In this document: positions 7,563 to 17,674 of the stretch, piece after piece
Layout of the letters: each line of letters begins with the position of its first letter
Position numbering within the stretch: the stretch's first letter is position 1
Source of the DNA: Actinomycetospora sp. TBRC 11914
Lineage (GTDB): Bacteria; Actinomycetota; Actinomycetes; Mycobacteriales; Pseudonocardiaceae
Assembly: GCF_012933465.1 (NCBI RefSeq)
Contig: NZ_JABBND010000015.1
Location: forward strand, 1-64,000
Direction: 5' to 3'
Length of the DNA stretch: 64,000 nucleotides
The notes under the pieces: model-generated
What the model was told of the DNA's origin: nothing
Databases searched by the model: none
What the model saw: the letters and a program-made list of their open reading frames with translations, nothing else
Program-made: the position numbers and the translations under genes

Positions 7563-8753
7563 TCAGCGGGCGAGATGGGCGAGCCGGTCGCGCAGGAACG
7601 CGCGCTCGGTGTCGTTGCCGGCGAGGGCGACGGCCTCGTCGTAGGCCTCGCGAGCCTCGTCGGGACGGTCGAGCCGGGCGAGGAGGTCGGCGCGCGTCGC
7701 CGGCAGCAGGTGGTAGCCGGGGATGTCGAGCTCCTCGATCGCGGCGAGGGCGGCCGCGGGCCCGTGCACCTCGGCGACGGCGACCGCCCGGTTGAGCGCG
7801 ACGATCGGGGTGGGGGTGAGGACGAGGAGCTGGTCGTAGAGCGTCAGCACCTGCGCCCAGTCGGTCTCGGTGCCGTAGGTGTGGACGGCGTTGATGGCGG
7901 CCTGGATCTGGTACGGCCCGGGTCGGTCGCGACGGAGGCAGCGCCGGACGAGGTCGTGTCCCTCCGCGATCAGCTCCCGGTTCCACAAGGTGCGGTCCTG
8001 CTCGGCGAGCGTCACCAGCTCGCCGTCGGGTCCCACCCGGGCCGGTCGCCGCGCCTCGATCAGCAGCAGGAGCGCGAGCAGCCCGAGCACCTCGGGCTCG
8101 TCGGGCATCAGCTCGGCGAGCGCGCGGGCCAGGCGCACCGCCTCCGCCGACAGGTCGGTCCGCAGCAGCGGCCCCGTCGTCGCCGTGTAGCCCTCGTTGA
8201 AGATCAGGTAGAGGACGGTCAGCACCGGCGGGAGACGGTCGGGGAGCTCCGCCTCGCCGGGCACCCGGTACGGGATGCCGGCATCGCGGATCTTCTTCTT
8301 CGCCCGCACGATGCGCTGGGAGATCGTCGCCTCCGGCACGACGTAGGCCCGGGCGATCTCGGGGACCTCGAGCCCGCCCAGCAGGCGCAGGGTCAGCGCG
8401 GTCTGCGCGAGGGGGGACAGGGCGGGGTGGCAGCAGGTGAAGATCAGTCGCAGCTGGTCGTCGCGCACGGGTCCCACCTCCTCGGGCTCGTCGGGGGCCT
8501 GCAGCAGCAGCGCCTGGGCGTGGCGGGCCTCGCGGGTCGACTCCCGGCGGAGGCGGTCGGTGGCCCGGTTGCGGGCCGTCGTGACGATCCAGGCCCCCGG
8601 GTTGCGCGGCGGCCCGGTCTCGGACCACTTCTCCAGCGCCACCGCGAACGCGTCCTGCACGGCCTCCTCGGCGAGCCCGATGTCGCCGAGGAGGCGTGTC
8701 AGGGTGGCGACGCAGCGGCCGTACTCGGCCCGGAAGACGCTCGTGAGGTCCAT
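7563..8753 (-). CDS. ECF42-group RNA polymerase sigma factor with C-terminal TPR-like extension
   Basis: The 396-residue protein has sigma region 2 (FRAEYGRCVATLTRLLGD, then LAEEAVQDAFAVAL) and region 4 (EVPEIARAYVVPEATISQR). A long C-terminal alpha-helical extension of over 200 residues follows, containing FNEGYTATTG and ALNRAVAVAEV helices (DUF6596/TPR-like). Sigma factors of this architecture form the ECF42 group and are linked to DGPF/YCII genes, as here: the DGPF gene ends 8 bases upstream. There is no anti-sigma factor gene, and regulation is thought to occur through the extension. It ends an operon beginning at 9573. Confidence 0.9.
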   Translation of the reverse strand: MDLTSVFRAEYGRCVATLTRLLGDIGLAEEAVQDAFAVALEKWSETGPPRNPGAWIVTTARNRATDRLRRESTREARHAQALLLQAPDEPEEVGPVRDDQLRLIFTCCHPALSPLAQTALTLRLLGGLEVPEIARAYVVPEATISQRIVRAKKKIRDAGIPYRVPGEAELPDRLPPVLTVLYLIFNEGYTATTGPLLRTDLSAEAVRLARALAELMPDEPEVLGLLALLLLIEARRPARVGPDGELVTLAEQDRTLWNRELIAEGHDLVRRCLRRDRPGPYQIQAAINAVHTYGTETDWAQVLTLYDQLLVLTPTPIVALNRAVAVAEVHGPAAALAAIEELDIPGYHLLPATRADLLARLDRPDEAREAYDEAVALAGNDTERAFLRDRLAHLAR

Positions 8754-8761
8754 GGGGCCGA

Positions 8762-9109
8762 TCAGGCGAGGCCGTCGAACGGACGGACCTCGATCGGCAC
8801 GCCGCAGGCCACGGTGCACTTCCGCGCCCAGGCCAGGGCCGCGTCGAGATCGTCGAGCTCGAGGACCCAGAACCCGCCCAGCTGCTCCTTCGTCTCGGCG
8901 AAGGGCCCGTCGGTCATGGTGGTGGTGCCGTTCTGGACGCGGACCACGGTGGCGCTGTCGGAGGGCAGCAGTCCCCCGGCGAAGAGGAAGATCCCCTCGG
9001 CCTTCATCTCGTCGTTGACCGCGCCCACCCGGGCGAACATGGCGTCCCGTTCCTCGTCGGTGTAGGCGGGCGCGCTCTCGTCGATCCGGACTCCCAGCAT
9101 GTACTGCAC
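8762..9109 (-). CDS. YCII-related DGPF-domain protein
   Basis: The 115-residue protein has the eponymous motif MTDGPFAETKEQLGGFWVLE at about residue 65 and the dimeric alpha/beta barrel pattern of the YCII superfamily. DGPF proteins are the usual partners and regulon members of ECF42 sigma factors; their biochemical role is unknown. GTG is preferred to an ATG three codons later because AAGGGAGA lies eight bases upstream. It sits between the DUF6069 gene and the sigma gene in one operon. Confidence 0.85.
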   Translation of the reverse strand: MQYMLGVRIDESAPAYTDEERDAMFARVGAVNDEMKAEGIFLFAGGLLPSDSATVVRVQNGTTTMTDGPFAETKEQLGGFWVLELDDLDAALAWARKCTVACGVPIEVRPFDGLA

Positions 9110-9141
9110 GGTGGTGTCTCCCTTCGTGACGTCGGTGGTGG

Positions 9142-9573
9142 TCAGGCCAGCCGGCGAGCGACGGCGGGGATCACGACGGCGGCCGCGACGACGTGGGTCG
9201 CCATCAGCAGCAGCTTGGTGGTCACCGCGGCGTCGGCCAACAGGTCCGGCACGAAGGACAGCACGGTGAGCACGACGGTGGCGCGCAGCCACGCGGTGCG
9301 CGGGCGGCCGGCGAAGCGGCGCAGTCCCGCCGCGATGGCCAGCCCGACGACGGAGAAGATCACGGTCAGGACGCCGAAGCCCATCGTCGGGATCGGGGCG
9401 CCGGAGACGGCCGTGCTGATCCCGACCGCCTGGCCGGCGGCCGCGACGACCACGGTGGCGGCGGCCGCGGCGACGGTGGCCGCCGCGCCGGTCAGCAGCA
9501 GCGAGCCGAGGCCCGGGGCCGTCGTCGTGCCGGTGGTGGTGACGGTGCGGGTGGTGGGGGCGGTGATGGACAC
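9142..9573 (-). CDS. DUF6069-family four-helix membrane protein
   Basis: The 143-residue protein has a Thr-rich N-terminus and about four membrane segments (SLLLTGAAATVAAAAATVVV, MGFGVLTVIFSVVGLAIAA, TAWLRATVVLTVLSFVPDLL and LLLMATHVVAAAVVIPAVA). This matches what I know of DUF6069 proteins in Pseudonocardiales and Streptomyces. The GTG has an ideal GGAGG five bases upstream. It is the first gene of the DGPF/ECF42 operon, so a membrane-associated or sensory role for this sigma system is possible but not shown. Confidence 0.75.
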   Translation of the reverse strand: MSITAPTTRTVTTTGTTTAPGLGSLLLTGAAATVAAAAATVVVAAAGQAVGISTAVSGAPIPTMGFGVLTVIFSVVGLAIAAGLRRFAGRPRTAWLRATVVLTVLSFVPDLLADAAVTTKLLLMATHVVAAAVVIPAVARRLA

Positions 9574-9628
9574 GGGAACCTCCGGTGGGGTGTGGAGGGC
9601 GGCTCGGTCGCCGCTCTCTCACCCTGGC

Positions 9629-9655
9629 GACGAACGGGACCGACGCCGTTCGACA
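9629..9655 (-). promoter_or_regulatory. Candidate ECF42-type promoter of the DUF6069-DGPF-sigma operon
   Basis: On the minus strand TGTCGA (9655-9650) is followed after 17 bases by CGTC (9632-9629), about 56 bases upstream of the first gene of the operon. This agrees with the bipartite TGTCGA / CG(A/T)C consensus I recall for ECF42 promoters and implies autoregulation. The same segment forms an inverted repeat (CGAACGG, 8 bases, CCGTTCG; 9631-9652). Confidence 0.55.
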
Positions 9656-9708
9656 TGCCTCCGGAAGTTTTTTCCCGGCCGCGGTTCCGCGGAGCCCGGG
9701 GTGGGTCC

Positions 9709-10461
9709 TCAGCGCGGCGTCGGCGTCGGCGTGTCGCCGCTCTCGGAGCCCCCGCGGGCGCGCTCCTCGGCCTCCTCGGTCAGCCAGCGGGCGACCTCGG
9801 CGAGCTTCATGTTGGTGTCCTGCGAGGCCGTGACCAGCATCTGGAACGCCGCTTCGTCGCCCACGGCGAAGCGCTCCATGAGCAGGCCCTTCGCGCGGCC
9901 GATCATGTCGCGGTTGGCCAGCGCGCGGTTGAGGCCCGCGGCGGTGTCGGCCCCGTACATCAACGTCCCCGCCTGCAGCGCGAACAGCCCGGCGGTGACC
10001 TCGTCCTCGGCCGAGAACGCGTCCGGCGTGCGCGAGTAGAGGTTCAGCGAGGAGCGGCGGCTCTCGCGGCCGGAGGACAGCTGGGCCGAGAGCAGGCACC
10101 GGAAGCCGGCCTGGACCGCCTTCGCCGCGAACCTCGGCCACCGCGCGCCGTCGGACCCCGCGAGGTCACGGGCCAGGATCAGGCCGTCCGGCGGCGGGTC
10201 CTCGGCCGCGGTGATGCACGGCCCCTCGTCGAGCTCGTCCTGGAGGCGGTCGAGCTCGTTGACGATCTCGCTGGTCGCGTGGCTGGCGCGCCCGGTGACC
10301 TGGTGGGTGCGGGAGAGCCCGCCCTCGTCCGCGGCGTCGATCAGGGCCACGGCCGACGTCACGATCTGGTCGAGCGTCGCGTCGAGGTCCGGGCGGGGAG
10401 CGCGCACCAGCTCCTTGCCCGCCTCCCGCAGCGCGACCACGAGCCGGTCACCAGAGCGCAC
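9709..10461 (-). CDS. GAF and ANTAR domain-containing transcription antiterminator
   Basis: The 250-residue protein has an N-terminal GAF-like sensory domain (about residues 15-165) with the DEGPCITAAEDPP stretch. A C-terminal ANTAR domain follows (ANRDMIGRAKGLLMERFAV, then AFQMLVTASQDTNMKLAEVA). The domain pair is very common in actinobacteria, where GAF is thought to gate RNA binding by ANTAR. The start is GTG with GGAGAGG eight bases upstream. It appears monocistronic. The ligand is unknown. Confidence 0.9.
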   Translation of the reverse strand: MRSGDRLVVALREAGKELVRAPRPDLDATLDQIVTSAVALIDAADEGGLSRTHQVTGRASHATSEIVNELDRLQDELDEGPCITAAEDPPPDGLILARDLAGSDGARWPRFAAKAVQAGFRCLLSAQLSSGRESRRSSLNLYSRTPDAFSAEDEVTAGLFALQAGTLMYGADTAAGLNRALANRDMIGRAKGLLMERFAVGDEAAFQMLVTASQDTNMKLAEVARWLTEEAEERARGGSESGDTPTPTPR

Positions 10462-10613
10462 GCGACAACCCTCTCCGTCGGTGGGACGGTCGGCCGCGCT
10501 GCTGTGGCCTGCGAGCGTCGATCTTCACCGACGCCGTACGGCTCCACAACACGGCCCCCACCACCGGGGGGCCGACCGGCCGACGCGGACGGGGGCGCGG
10601 CCGGTGGGTGGCC

Positions 10614-10964
10614 TCAGCCCCGGAGCCACCGGTCGGCCTGGGCCCCGGTGGAGGCCCAGGTGACGTTCGCCGAGTGCCCGGCGAGCCGCGCCACCAGCTG
10701 CAGGCGCTCGCGTGACGAGGCCCGGGCGCCGAAGCCGCGCCACGCCGCGGTCATCGTGGGGTCGAGCACCAGGACCCGCGACGCGGCGTCGATCTGCTCC
10801 TCGAGGTGGGCGGCGCTGCCGACGAGGGCGCTGCCGCCGGTGATCTTCTCGGCCCAGCGCGCCGCGTCCTGCGCGCCCCGCTCGTCGGTGCGGACGCTGA
10901 TCACGAGGGCGTCGGGAGTGGTGGGGACGGAGTCGGCTCGACGGGCGAGCGACGGGGAGGACAT
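10614..10964 (-). CDS. Hypothetical protein, 116 residues
   Basis: I do not recognise this protein. It is soluble and alternates beta and alpha segments (DALVISVRTDERG, ASRVLVLDPTM, ANVTWASTGAQADRW), which suggests a small alpha/beta fold of sensory or ligand-binding type. The ATG is supported by AAAGGAACCACG upstream. It lies downstream of a 242-bp divergent region with several inverted repeats and next to a GAF-ANTAR gene with which it may share stress regulation. Confidence 0.6.
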   Translation of the reverse strand: MSSPSLARRADSVPTTPDALVISVRTDERGAQDAARWAEKITGGSALVGSAAHLEEQIDAASRVLVLDPTMTAAWRGFGARASSRERLQLVARLAGHSANVTWASTGAQADRWLRG

Positions 10965-11061
10965 CGTGGTTCCTTTGCGGACGATCTGCGGTTCTCCGGG
11001 CCGGCCACGGCCCGTGGGATCCATTGTTCTCCCGCGACCACCCACGGTGGAGGGCGCTCCG

Positions 11062-11097
11062 ATTCGGCCTGCTGCTCCTCCGACAAGAAGGCCGAAT
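11062..11097. promoter_or_regulatory. 9-bp inverted repeat in divergent region
   Basis: ATTCGGCCT and AGGCCGAAT flank an 18-base centre, about 100 bases upstream of the 116-residue protein gene. The arms are perfect and locally A/T-rich for this genome. It could be a dimeric operator or a leader hairpin. Confidence 0.4.
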
Positions 11098-11157
11098 GGT
11101 CGCCCACGCAACCATCGCTCCCGTCGCGCGTCGTCGGGATGCGCCGCGGTGCCTGGT

Positions 11158-11193
11158 GGTGACCCCGGTCACCCGTTAGCGTCACCATGACGC
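11158..11193. promoter_or_regulatory. Two adjacent palindromes just upstream of the denD-like gene
   Basis: GGTGACC-CC-GGTCACC (11158-11173) is followed five bases later by GCGTCA-CCA-TGACGC (11179-11193). The latter ends next to the GAGGGAG ribosome-binding site of the gene at 11207. They overlap the expected promoter position, so a repressor binding here would block transcription. Both contain GTCACC/GGTGAC half-sites, which suggests one protein binding twice. Confidence 0.5.
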
Positions 11194-12155
11194 GAGGGAG
11201 TTGGGCATGAGGCACCACCGCGCGGTCGTCACCGGCGCGGCGGGGTTCCTCGGGACCCTCCTCGCCCGCCGCCTCCTCGCCGGGCCCGTCCCGCTCGACG
11301 GCGGACCGCCCGCCCCGGTCGACGAGCTGGTGCTGCTCGACCTCGCCCCGCCGGCGCCCGACCTGGCGGCCGACCCCCGCACGACGGTGCTGACCGGCTC
11401 CCTCGCCGAGGTCCTCGACCGCGTGCCCGACGTCGACGCCGTCTTCCACCTGGCCGGCGTGGTCAGCGGGGCCGCCGAGGCCGACTTCGACCTCGGCATG
11501 GCCACCAACCTCGACGCCACCCGGGCCGTGCTCGAACGCGCCCGGGCCCAGGCCCGTCCCCCGCTGCTCGTCTTCACCAGCTCGCTGGCCGTGTTCGGCG
11601 CCGACCCGGCCGGCCCCGCGCTGGGCACCGTCGACGACGACACCCTGCCCCGCCCGCAGTCCAGCTACGGCGTGCAGAAGTTCATCGGCGAGCAGCTGGT
11701 GGCCGACTACACCCGCAAGGGCTTCCTGCGGGGCCGCTCGGTCCGGCTGATGACGGTGTCGGTGCGGCCCGGCCGTCCGAACGCGGCAGCGTCGAGCTTC
11801 CTGTCGAGCATCCTGCGGGAACCGCTCGCCGGTCAGCGGGCCACGTGCCCGGTCCCGCCGGACACCCCGGTGGCGCTGTCCTCCCCGCCGCGCACGCTCG
11901 AGGGCATCCTGCGCGCCGCCGCCGTCGCCGAGGCCGCCTGGGGCAGCCGGACGGCGATGAACCTGCCGTCGATCACCACCACGCCCCGCGAGATGGTCGA
12001 GGCCCTCGACCGCGTCACCGGCCGGGACACCGGCCGGCTCGTGGACTGGATCCCCGACCCGGCGATCGCCGCGATCGTCGGGACCTGGCCCGCACGGTTC
12101 ACCACCGACCGCGCCGCCGCGCTCGGGCTGCGGCCCGACGACGCCGTCGACGACC

Positions 12156-13298
<1,143 letters not shown>

Positions 13299-13324
13299 GC
13301 GGGTCCTCTCGCGGGGCCGGACGG

Positions 13325-15505
13325 TCAGGCCAGGGCGAAGTCGCGCCAGGCCTTGCCGGAGGCCGGCTCGGTGTCCACCCACAGCGCCGTCACGCAGTGG
13401 GGGCAGACGTGGGCGACGGCGTGCAGGGCGTCGTGGACGTCGACCCGGCCCCCGAGGTCGTCCGCGCCGAGGGAGATGGTCGCGGCCAGCGACTCCCAGC
13501 CGCCGGCGAGGTCGCCCAGCGGTGTCCGGCAGTGCGCGCACCCGGCGACCGAGCGCCCCCCGCCCGTCCAGATCAGCAGGGCGGTGCCCCAGCGGCCGTC
13601 GGGCTCCCCGGACACCGCCGGGACCTCCCCGACGGCGGGCGGGGTCATCCGGGCGCGGCGCTCGGCCCGGATCTCCTCGCGCCGGGAGCCGGTCGCGGCG
13701 TCGTCCACGCGGCCGTCCCCGGTGACGACCACGCCGTAGAGCCGGCGGGCGGCGTGGGGACTGACCGCGCCGGCGGCCACGTCGGTCGCGACCGCCGCCG
13801 GGTCGCGCAGGATCGGGTCGCCGTAGCCGCCGCCGTTCTGCACGGTGCACTCGAAGACGTCGCCGTGGGCGATGCGGGCGGCGGGCGCGACCCCGGGCAG
13901 CACACCGTGGTCGCCGTCGAGCTCGGTGAGGTCGCCGACCGGGCGCCCCGTCCCGAGCCGGTCGAGGACGCCGGAGCCGGTGACGCGCTCGAACCGCGCG
14001 CAGGAGCCGGGCAGCCCGCCGAACAGGCCGGTGCGGTTGGGCAGGGCGACGCCGTGGGTGCCCAGGACCCCGGTGACCTCCTCGGTGTCGATGGGGGTCA
14101 GGGCGAACTGGACGCCGTTGCCGCCGCGGTGGGTGCCCGCCCCGCCGGAGTCGGGGACCTGGCGGCGCCACAGGTAGAGCAGCGGGTGGCGCATCTCCTG
14201 CTGTTCGACGTCGGTGGCGCCGCCACCGAGGATCACCATCGCGCCGCCGGAGTCGACCCCGTCGCGAAAGGAGAACGCCGGCCCGCCCCACAGCAGCGAG
14301 TCCATGTACATCGACGCGAACGGCTCGCCGTGCTGGTCGATCCCGCCGAACTGCGAGAGCTGCCAGGACCCGTCGCTCGGCCCGAACGCGAAGCCCTCGT
14401 ACCGGTCCGAGAAGCTCAGCATCTTCGCGATGGCCCCGCCCGCGGAGCAGGTCGCGGTCCAGTTCGCGCCCGCGGCGCCGCCCGAGACCGGCATCGGCTC
14501 GACGGCGGTGACGCACAGCCCGTCCGGGGCGATCACCTCGACCGGCCGCATGATGCCGTGGTTCCAGGGGATCTCGCCGCCGAACGTGCACAGCATCAGC
14601 GTCGCCACGGCCCCGAGCAGCCCACCCCGGGTGGTCATGCCGTAGGCGGGGCTCTGGGGGCTGGACCCGGAGAAGTCGAAGGTCAGCGTGTCGTCGACCT
14701 TCCGCATCACGCACGGCACCTCGAGCAGCTCGATCCCGGCGTCGCCCGCGCGCCCGGAACCGTCGGGCCGGTCGAGGTAGGAGGTGTGCTCGTAGGTGCC
14801 GTCGGGCAGCTCGCGCAGCATCGCCCGCAGGTCGGCCTCGGAGTTGTCGAGGGTCTTCTCCATCGTCGCGCGCACCGCGTCGGTGCCGTAGCGGTCGCAG
14901 AGCTCGCCGAAGCGCTGCCCGGCGACCCGCAGCCCGGCCAGGAACGCGCGGAAGTCGTTGGCCACGGTGTCGTGCATGCGGGAGTTCAGGACGATGGTGT
15001 CCCAGAGCTCCTGGTTGACCACGCCCTTGCGGACGATGCGCCCCGGCGGGATGCGGATGCCCTCCTGGAACACGTCGGTGGCGGTGGTGCACCAGCTCCC
15101 CGGGTCCATCCCGCCGAGGTCGACCTGGTGGGCCATGCACCCGAGCCAGGCCACGATCTCGCCGTCGCGGAAGACCGGGCTGCAGAACTGCACGTCGTTC
15201 TGGTGCATGGCCGCGAGGTACGGGTCGTTGATGATGAAGACGTCGCCGTCGGCGATGTCGTCGTAGCGCGCCAGGAACTCCTGCACGGCCATCGCCCCGG
15301 TGTAGAGCGGGGTCAGCAGGTAGACCCCGATGATCGCCATCTCGCCGGCGGCGGTGTAGATGCCGAAGTTGTAGTCGGTGGCGTGCACGACCGGGGAGCC
15401 CGAGACGTGCTCGACGGTGGTGGCGCCCTCGGAGTTGATCGACCACAGCTTGTGCCGGATGACTTCGTAGGTGACGGGGTCGACGCCGCCGGTGGGGGTG
15501 CTCAT
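13325..15505 (-). CDS. hyuB: Hydantoinase B/oxoprolinase-type subunit with C-terminal acetone-carboxylase-gamma-like zinc domain
   Basis: The 726-residue protein begins DPVTYEVIRHKLWSINSEG and has the HyuB blocks FIINDPYLAAMHQNDVQ, AHQVDLGGMDPGSW and GTHRGGNGVQF, then QNGGGYGDP. HyuB subunits work with HyuA in ATP-dependent opening of hydantoins or oxoproline, or as carboxylase subunits (acetone and acetophenone carboxylases). Residues 650-726 form an additional Cys4 module (C656/C659, C701/C704) with the order CxxC, PLGDLAGGWE, CPHC, LWVDTE, which resembles the separate gamma subunit AcxC. GGAGG precedes the ATG and the hyuA stop is 17 bases upstream. Whether it hydrolyses or carboxylates is open. 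Confidence 0.85.
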   Translation of the reverse strand: MSTPTGGVDPVTYEVIRHKLWSINSEGATTVEHVSGSPVVHATDYNFGIYTAAGEMAIIGVYLLTPLYTGAMAVQEFLARYDDIADGDVFIINDPYLAAMHQNDVQFCSPVFRDGEIVAWLGCMAHQVDLGGMDPGSWCTTATDVFQEGIRIPPGRIVRKGVVNQELWDTIVLNSRMHDTVANDFRAFLAGLRVAGQRFGELCDRYGTDAVRATMEKTLDNSEADLRAMLRELPDGTYEHTSYLDRPDGSGRAGDAGIELLEVPCVMRKVDDTLTFDFSGSSPQSPAYGMTTRGGLLGAVATLMLCTFGGEIPWNHGIMRPVEVIAPDGLCVTAVEPMPVSGGAAGANWTATCSAGGAIAKMLSFSDRYEGFAFGPSDGSWQLSQFGGIDQHGEPFASMYMDSLLWGGPAFSFRDGVDSGGAMVILGGGATDVEQQEMRHPLLYLWRRQVPDSGGAGTHRGGNGVQFALTPIDTEEVTGVLGTHGVALPNRTGLFGGLPGSCARFERVTGSGVLDRLGTGRPVGDLTELDGDHGVLPGVAPAARIAHGDVFECTVQNGGGYGDPILRDPAAVATDVAAGAVSPHAARRLYGVVVTGDGRVDDAATGSRREEIRAERRARMTPPAVGEVPAVSGEPDGRWGTALLIWTGGGRSVAGCAHCRTPLGDLAGGWESLAATISLGADDLGGRVDVHDALHAVAHVCPHCVTALWVDTEPASGKAWRDFALA

Positions 15506-15522
15506 GGTGGTCCTCCGGGTGC

Positions 15523-17637
15523 TCAGGCGCGCTGGGTGATGACGAGGTCGCCGGCGCCGTCGACGACGGCGTCCTGGTCCGGCCCGATGACGACCGTGGT
15601 GTCGGTGAGCTCGACGATCGCGAGGCCGGAGATGGTCAGGCCGTCGTGGAGCTCCTCGGCCCGGTGCACGGCGGCGTCGTGCCACCCGCCGCCGCTGAAG
15701 ACCGGACGGGTCCCGGCCGCCCGGCCGGTGCCCGCTCCCCCGCCCGCGACCGTGGTGAACTCCGCGCGGGGCACCGGGCTCGTCGCGACCACGCGGAACG
15801 TGGTGATCTCGACGCCGCCCTCGACGAACGCCGAGCCCTTGCCGAACCGGCCCTCGTACTGGTCGACGAACCGTTCCACCATGCTGTGGATCTCGGCCGC
15901 GGACAGGGGGTGGGACCCGGCGTCGAACGTGACCGTCAGGACGTGGATCTGGGCGCGGAAGCGGATCTCCACGGAGCGGACGTAGGTGACGGCGTCCTTG
16001 TCCGCGCCGGCGGCGACGAGGTCGCGGGTCGCCCGGGCGGCGAGCTCGTCGAAGGTGGCGTTGAGGGTCTCCGGGGGCAGGGCCGCGGCGTGGTCGGTGG
16101 TGCCCGGCGGCGTCTGCATCGGCTGCGAGATCTCCTCGACCATCGTCAGGTCGGAGCAGCCGATGCCGAAGGCGGAGTGCACCGAGGCGGTGATCGGCAC
16201 GATGATCTGCGGGCAGCCGAGCTCGGCGCCGTAGGAGAAGGCGTGCAGCGGGCCGGCGCCGCCGTAGGCGAACAGGGCGAAGTCGGTGGGGTCGTAGCCC
16301 TGCTCGACGGTGACCTGGCGGACCAGGTCGGCCATCCGGGAGTCGACGATCGTCTTGATGCCCTCGGCGGCCTGTTCGACGGAGAGGCCGGCGGGCTCCG
16401 CGACGTGGGTCGCGATCGCGGCCCGGGCCCGTTCGACGTCGAGCGTGAGCCGACCGCCCAGGAAGTTGTCGGGGTTGAGGTAGCCCAGCACCAGGTCGGC
16501 GTCGGCCACCGTCGGGAGCTCGCCGCCGCGGCCGTAGCACGCGGGCCCCGGCCGGGCCCCGGCGCTCTGCGGGCCGACCTGCAGGACGCCGTTGTGCACC
16601 GAGGCGATCGACCCGGCACCGGCGCCGATGGCGCGGACCGCCACCGACGGCAGGGCCAGCTCGTCGCGGCCGATCAGGGTCGTGTTGGACATGACCGGCA
16701 GGCCGTCGAGGACCAGGCCGACGTCGAAGCTGGTCCCGCCCATGTCGGTGGTGACGACGTTGCGGTGCCCCGAGCGGGTGCCGAGGAACTGGGAGGCGAT
16801 GACGCCGCCGACGGGGCCGGACATCACGGTGGCCGCGGCCCGCTTCTCGACCTCGGCGAAGGTCGCCAGGCCGCCGTTGGACTGCATGAGCAGCGGCCCG
16901 GTGCGGAGCCCGGCCCGGGTCAGGGTGTGCTCGAAGCTGTCGAGGGAGGTCTTGAGCACCGGGCGGAGGCTGGCGTTGACCGCGGTGGTCAGCGTGCGCT
17001 CGTACTCGCCGATGCGGGGCAGGAACTCGCTGGAGAGCGTCACGCCCAGCTCCGGGGCCTCCTCGGCGAGGATCTCGGAGACGCGGCGCTCGTGGGTGTC
17101 GTTCGCGAACGACCACAGCAGCGCGACCGCGATGACCTCGGCGCCGCGGTCGCGCAGGGCCCGCACCGCGCGGCGGACGTCGTCCTCGTCGAGCGGGCAG
17201 ACGACGCGGCCCGCGTAGTCGATGCGCTCGGTGATCTCCTCGGTCATCGCCCGCGGCACGGCGGTCGGCTGCTTGACGAGGGTGCGGAAGCGCTTGATGT
17301 CCTCCTCGTCGAGCCCGATGCCCTTGAAGCCCCGCATGATCGTCAGGGTGTCGCCGAAGCCGCGGGTCTGGAGCAGGCCGACCCGGCGGGCGCGGCCCTC
17401 GAGCATCGCGTTGGTCGCGATCGTGGTGCCGTGGGCGAACACCTCCACCTGCCCGAGCAGCTCGCCGAGCTCCACCGCGCGCTCCCGGGCGGCGTCGACG
17501 AGGGTGTCGAGCACCCCCTCGGCGGGGTTGTCGGGGACCGTGGAGGACTTGTAGCGCCCGACGTCGCCGTCCTGGTCGATCACGACGGTGTCGGTGAACG
17601 TCCCGCCGATGTCGGAGGCGACGTAGTAGGTGGGCAT
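15523..17637 (-). CDS. hyuA: Hydantoinase A/oxoprolinase-type ATPase subunit
   Basis: The 704-residue protein opens with the nucleotide-binding motif YVASDIGGTFTDTVVID and continues with HGTTIATNAMLEGRA, GPVGGVIASQ, TTDMGGTSFDVGLV and YGGAGPLHAF, all hallmarks of HyuA_N/HyuA domains. It phosphorylates or activates the substrate with ATP together with HyuB. The ATG was chosen because AAGGAG lies eight bases upstream; a GTG three codons earlier is too close to it. It follows the GntR gene by 37 bases and precedes hyuB by 17, so the four genes form one operon. Confidence 0.9.
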   Translation of the reverse strand: MPTYYVASDIGGTFTDTVVIDQDGDVGRYKSSTVPDNPAEGVLDTLVDAARERAVELGELLGQVEVFAHGTTIATNAMLEGRARRVGLLQTRGFGDTLTIMRGFKGIGLDEEDIKRFRTLVKQPTAVPRAMTEEITERIDYAGRVVCPLDEDDVRRAVRALRDRGAEVIAVALLWSFANDTHERRVSEILAEEAPELGVTLSSEFLPRIGEYERTLTTAVNASLRPVLKTSLDSFEHTLTRAGLRTGPLLMQSNGGLATFAEVEKRAAATVMSGPVGGVIASQFLGTRSGHRNVVTTDMGGTSFDVGLVLDGLPVMSNTTLIGRDELALPSVAVRAIGAGAGSIASVHNGVLQVGPQSAGARPGPACYGRGGELPTVADADLVLGYLNPDNFLGGRLTLDVERARAAIATHVAEPAGLSVEQAAEGIKTIVDSRMADLVRQVTVEQGYDPTDFALFAYGGAGPLHAFSYGAELGCPQIIVPITASVHSAFGIGCSDLTMVEEISQPMQTPPGTTDHAAALPPETLNATFDELAARATRDLVAAGADKDAVTYVRSVEIRFRAQIHVLTVTFDAGSHPLSAAEIHSMVERFVDQYEGRFGKGSAFVEGGVEITTFRVVATSPVPRAEFTTVAGGGAGTGRAAGTRPVFSGGGWHDAAVHRAEELHDGLTISGLAIVELTDTTVVIGPDQDAVVDGAGDLVITQRA

Positions 17638-17674
17638 GGGGGTCACTCCTTCGTGGACCGACGCGACCGAGGGG

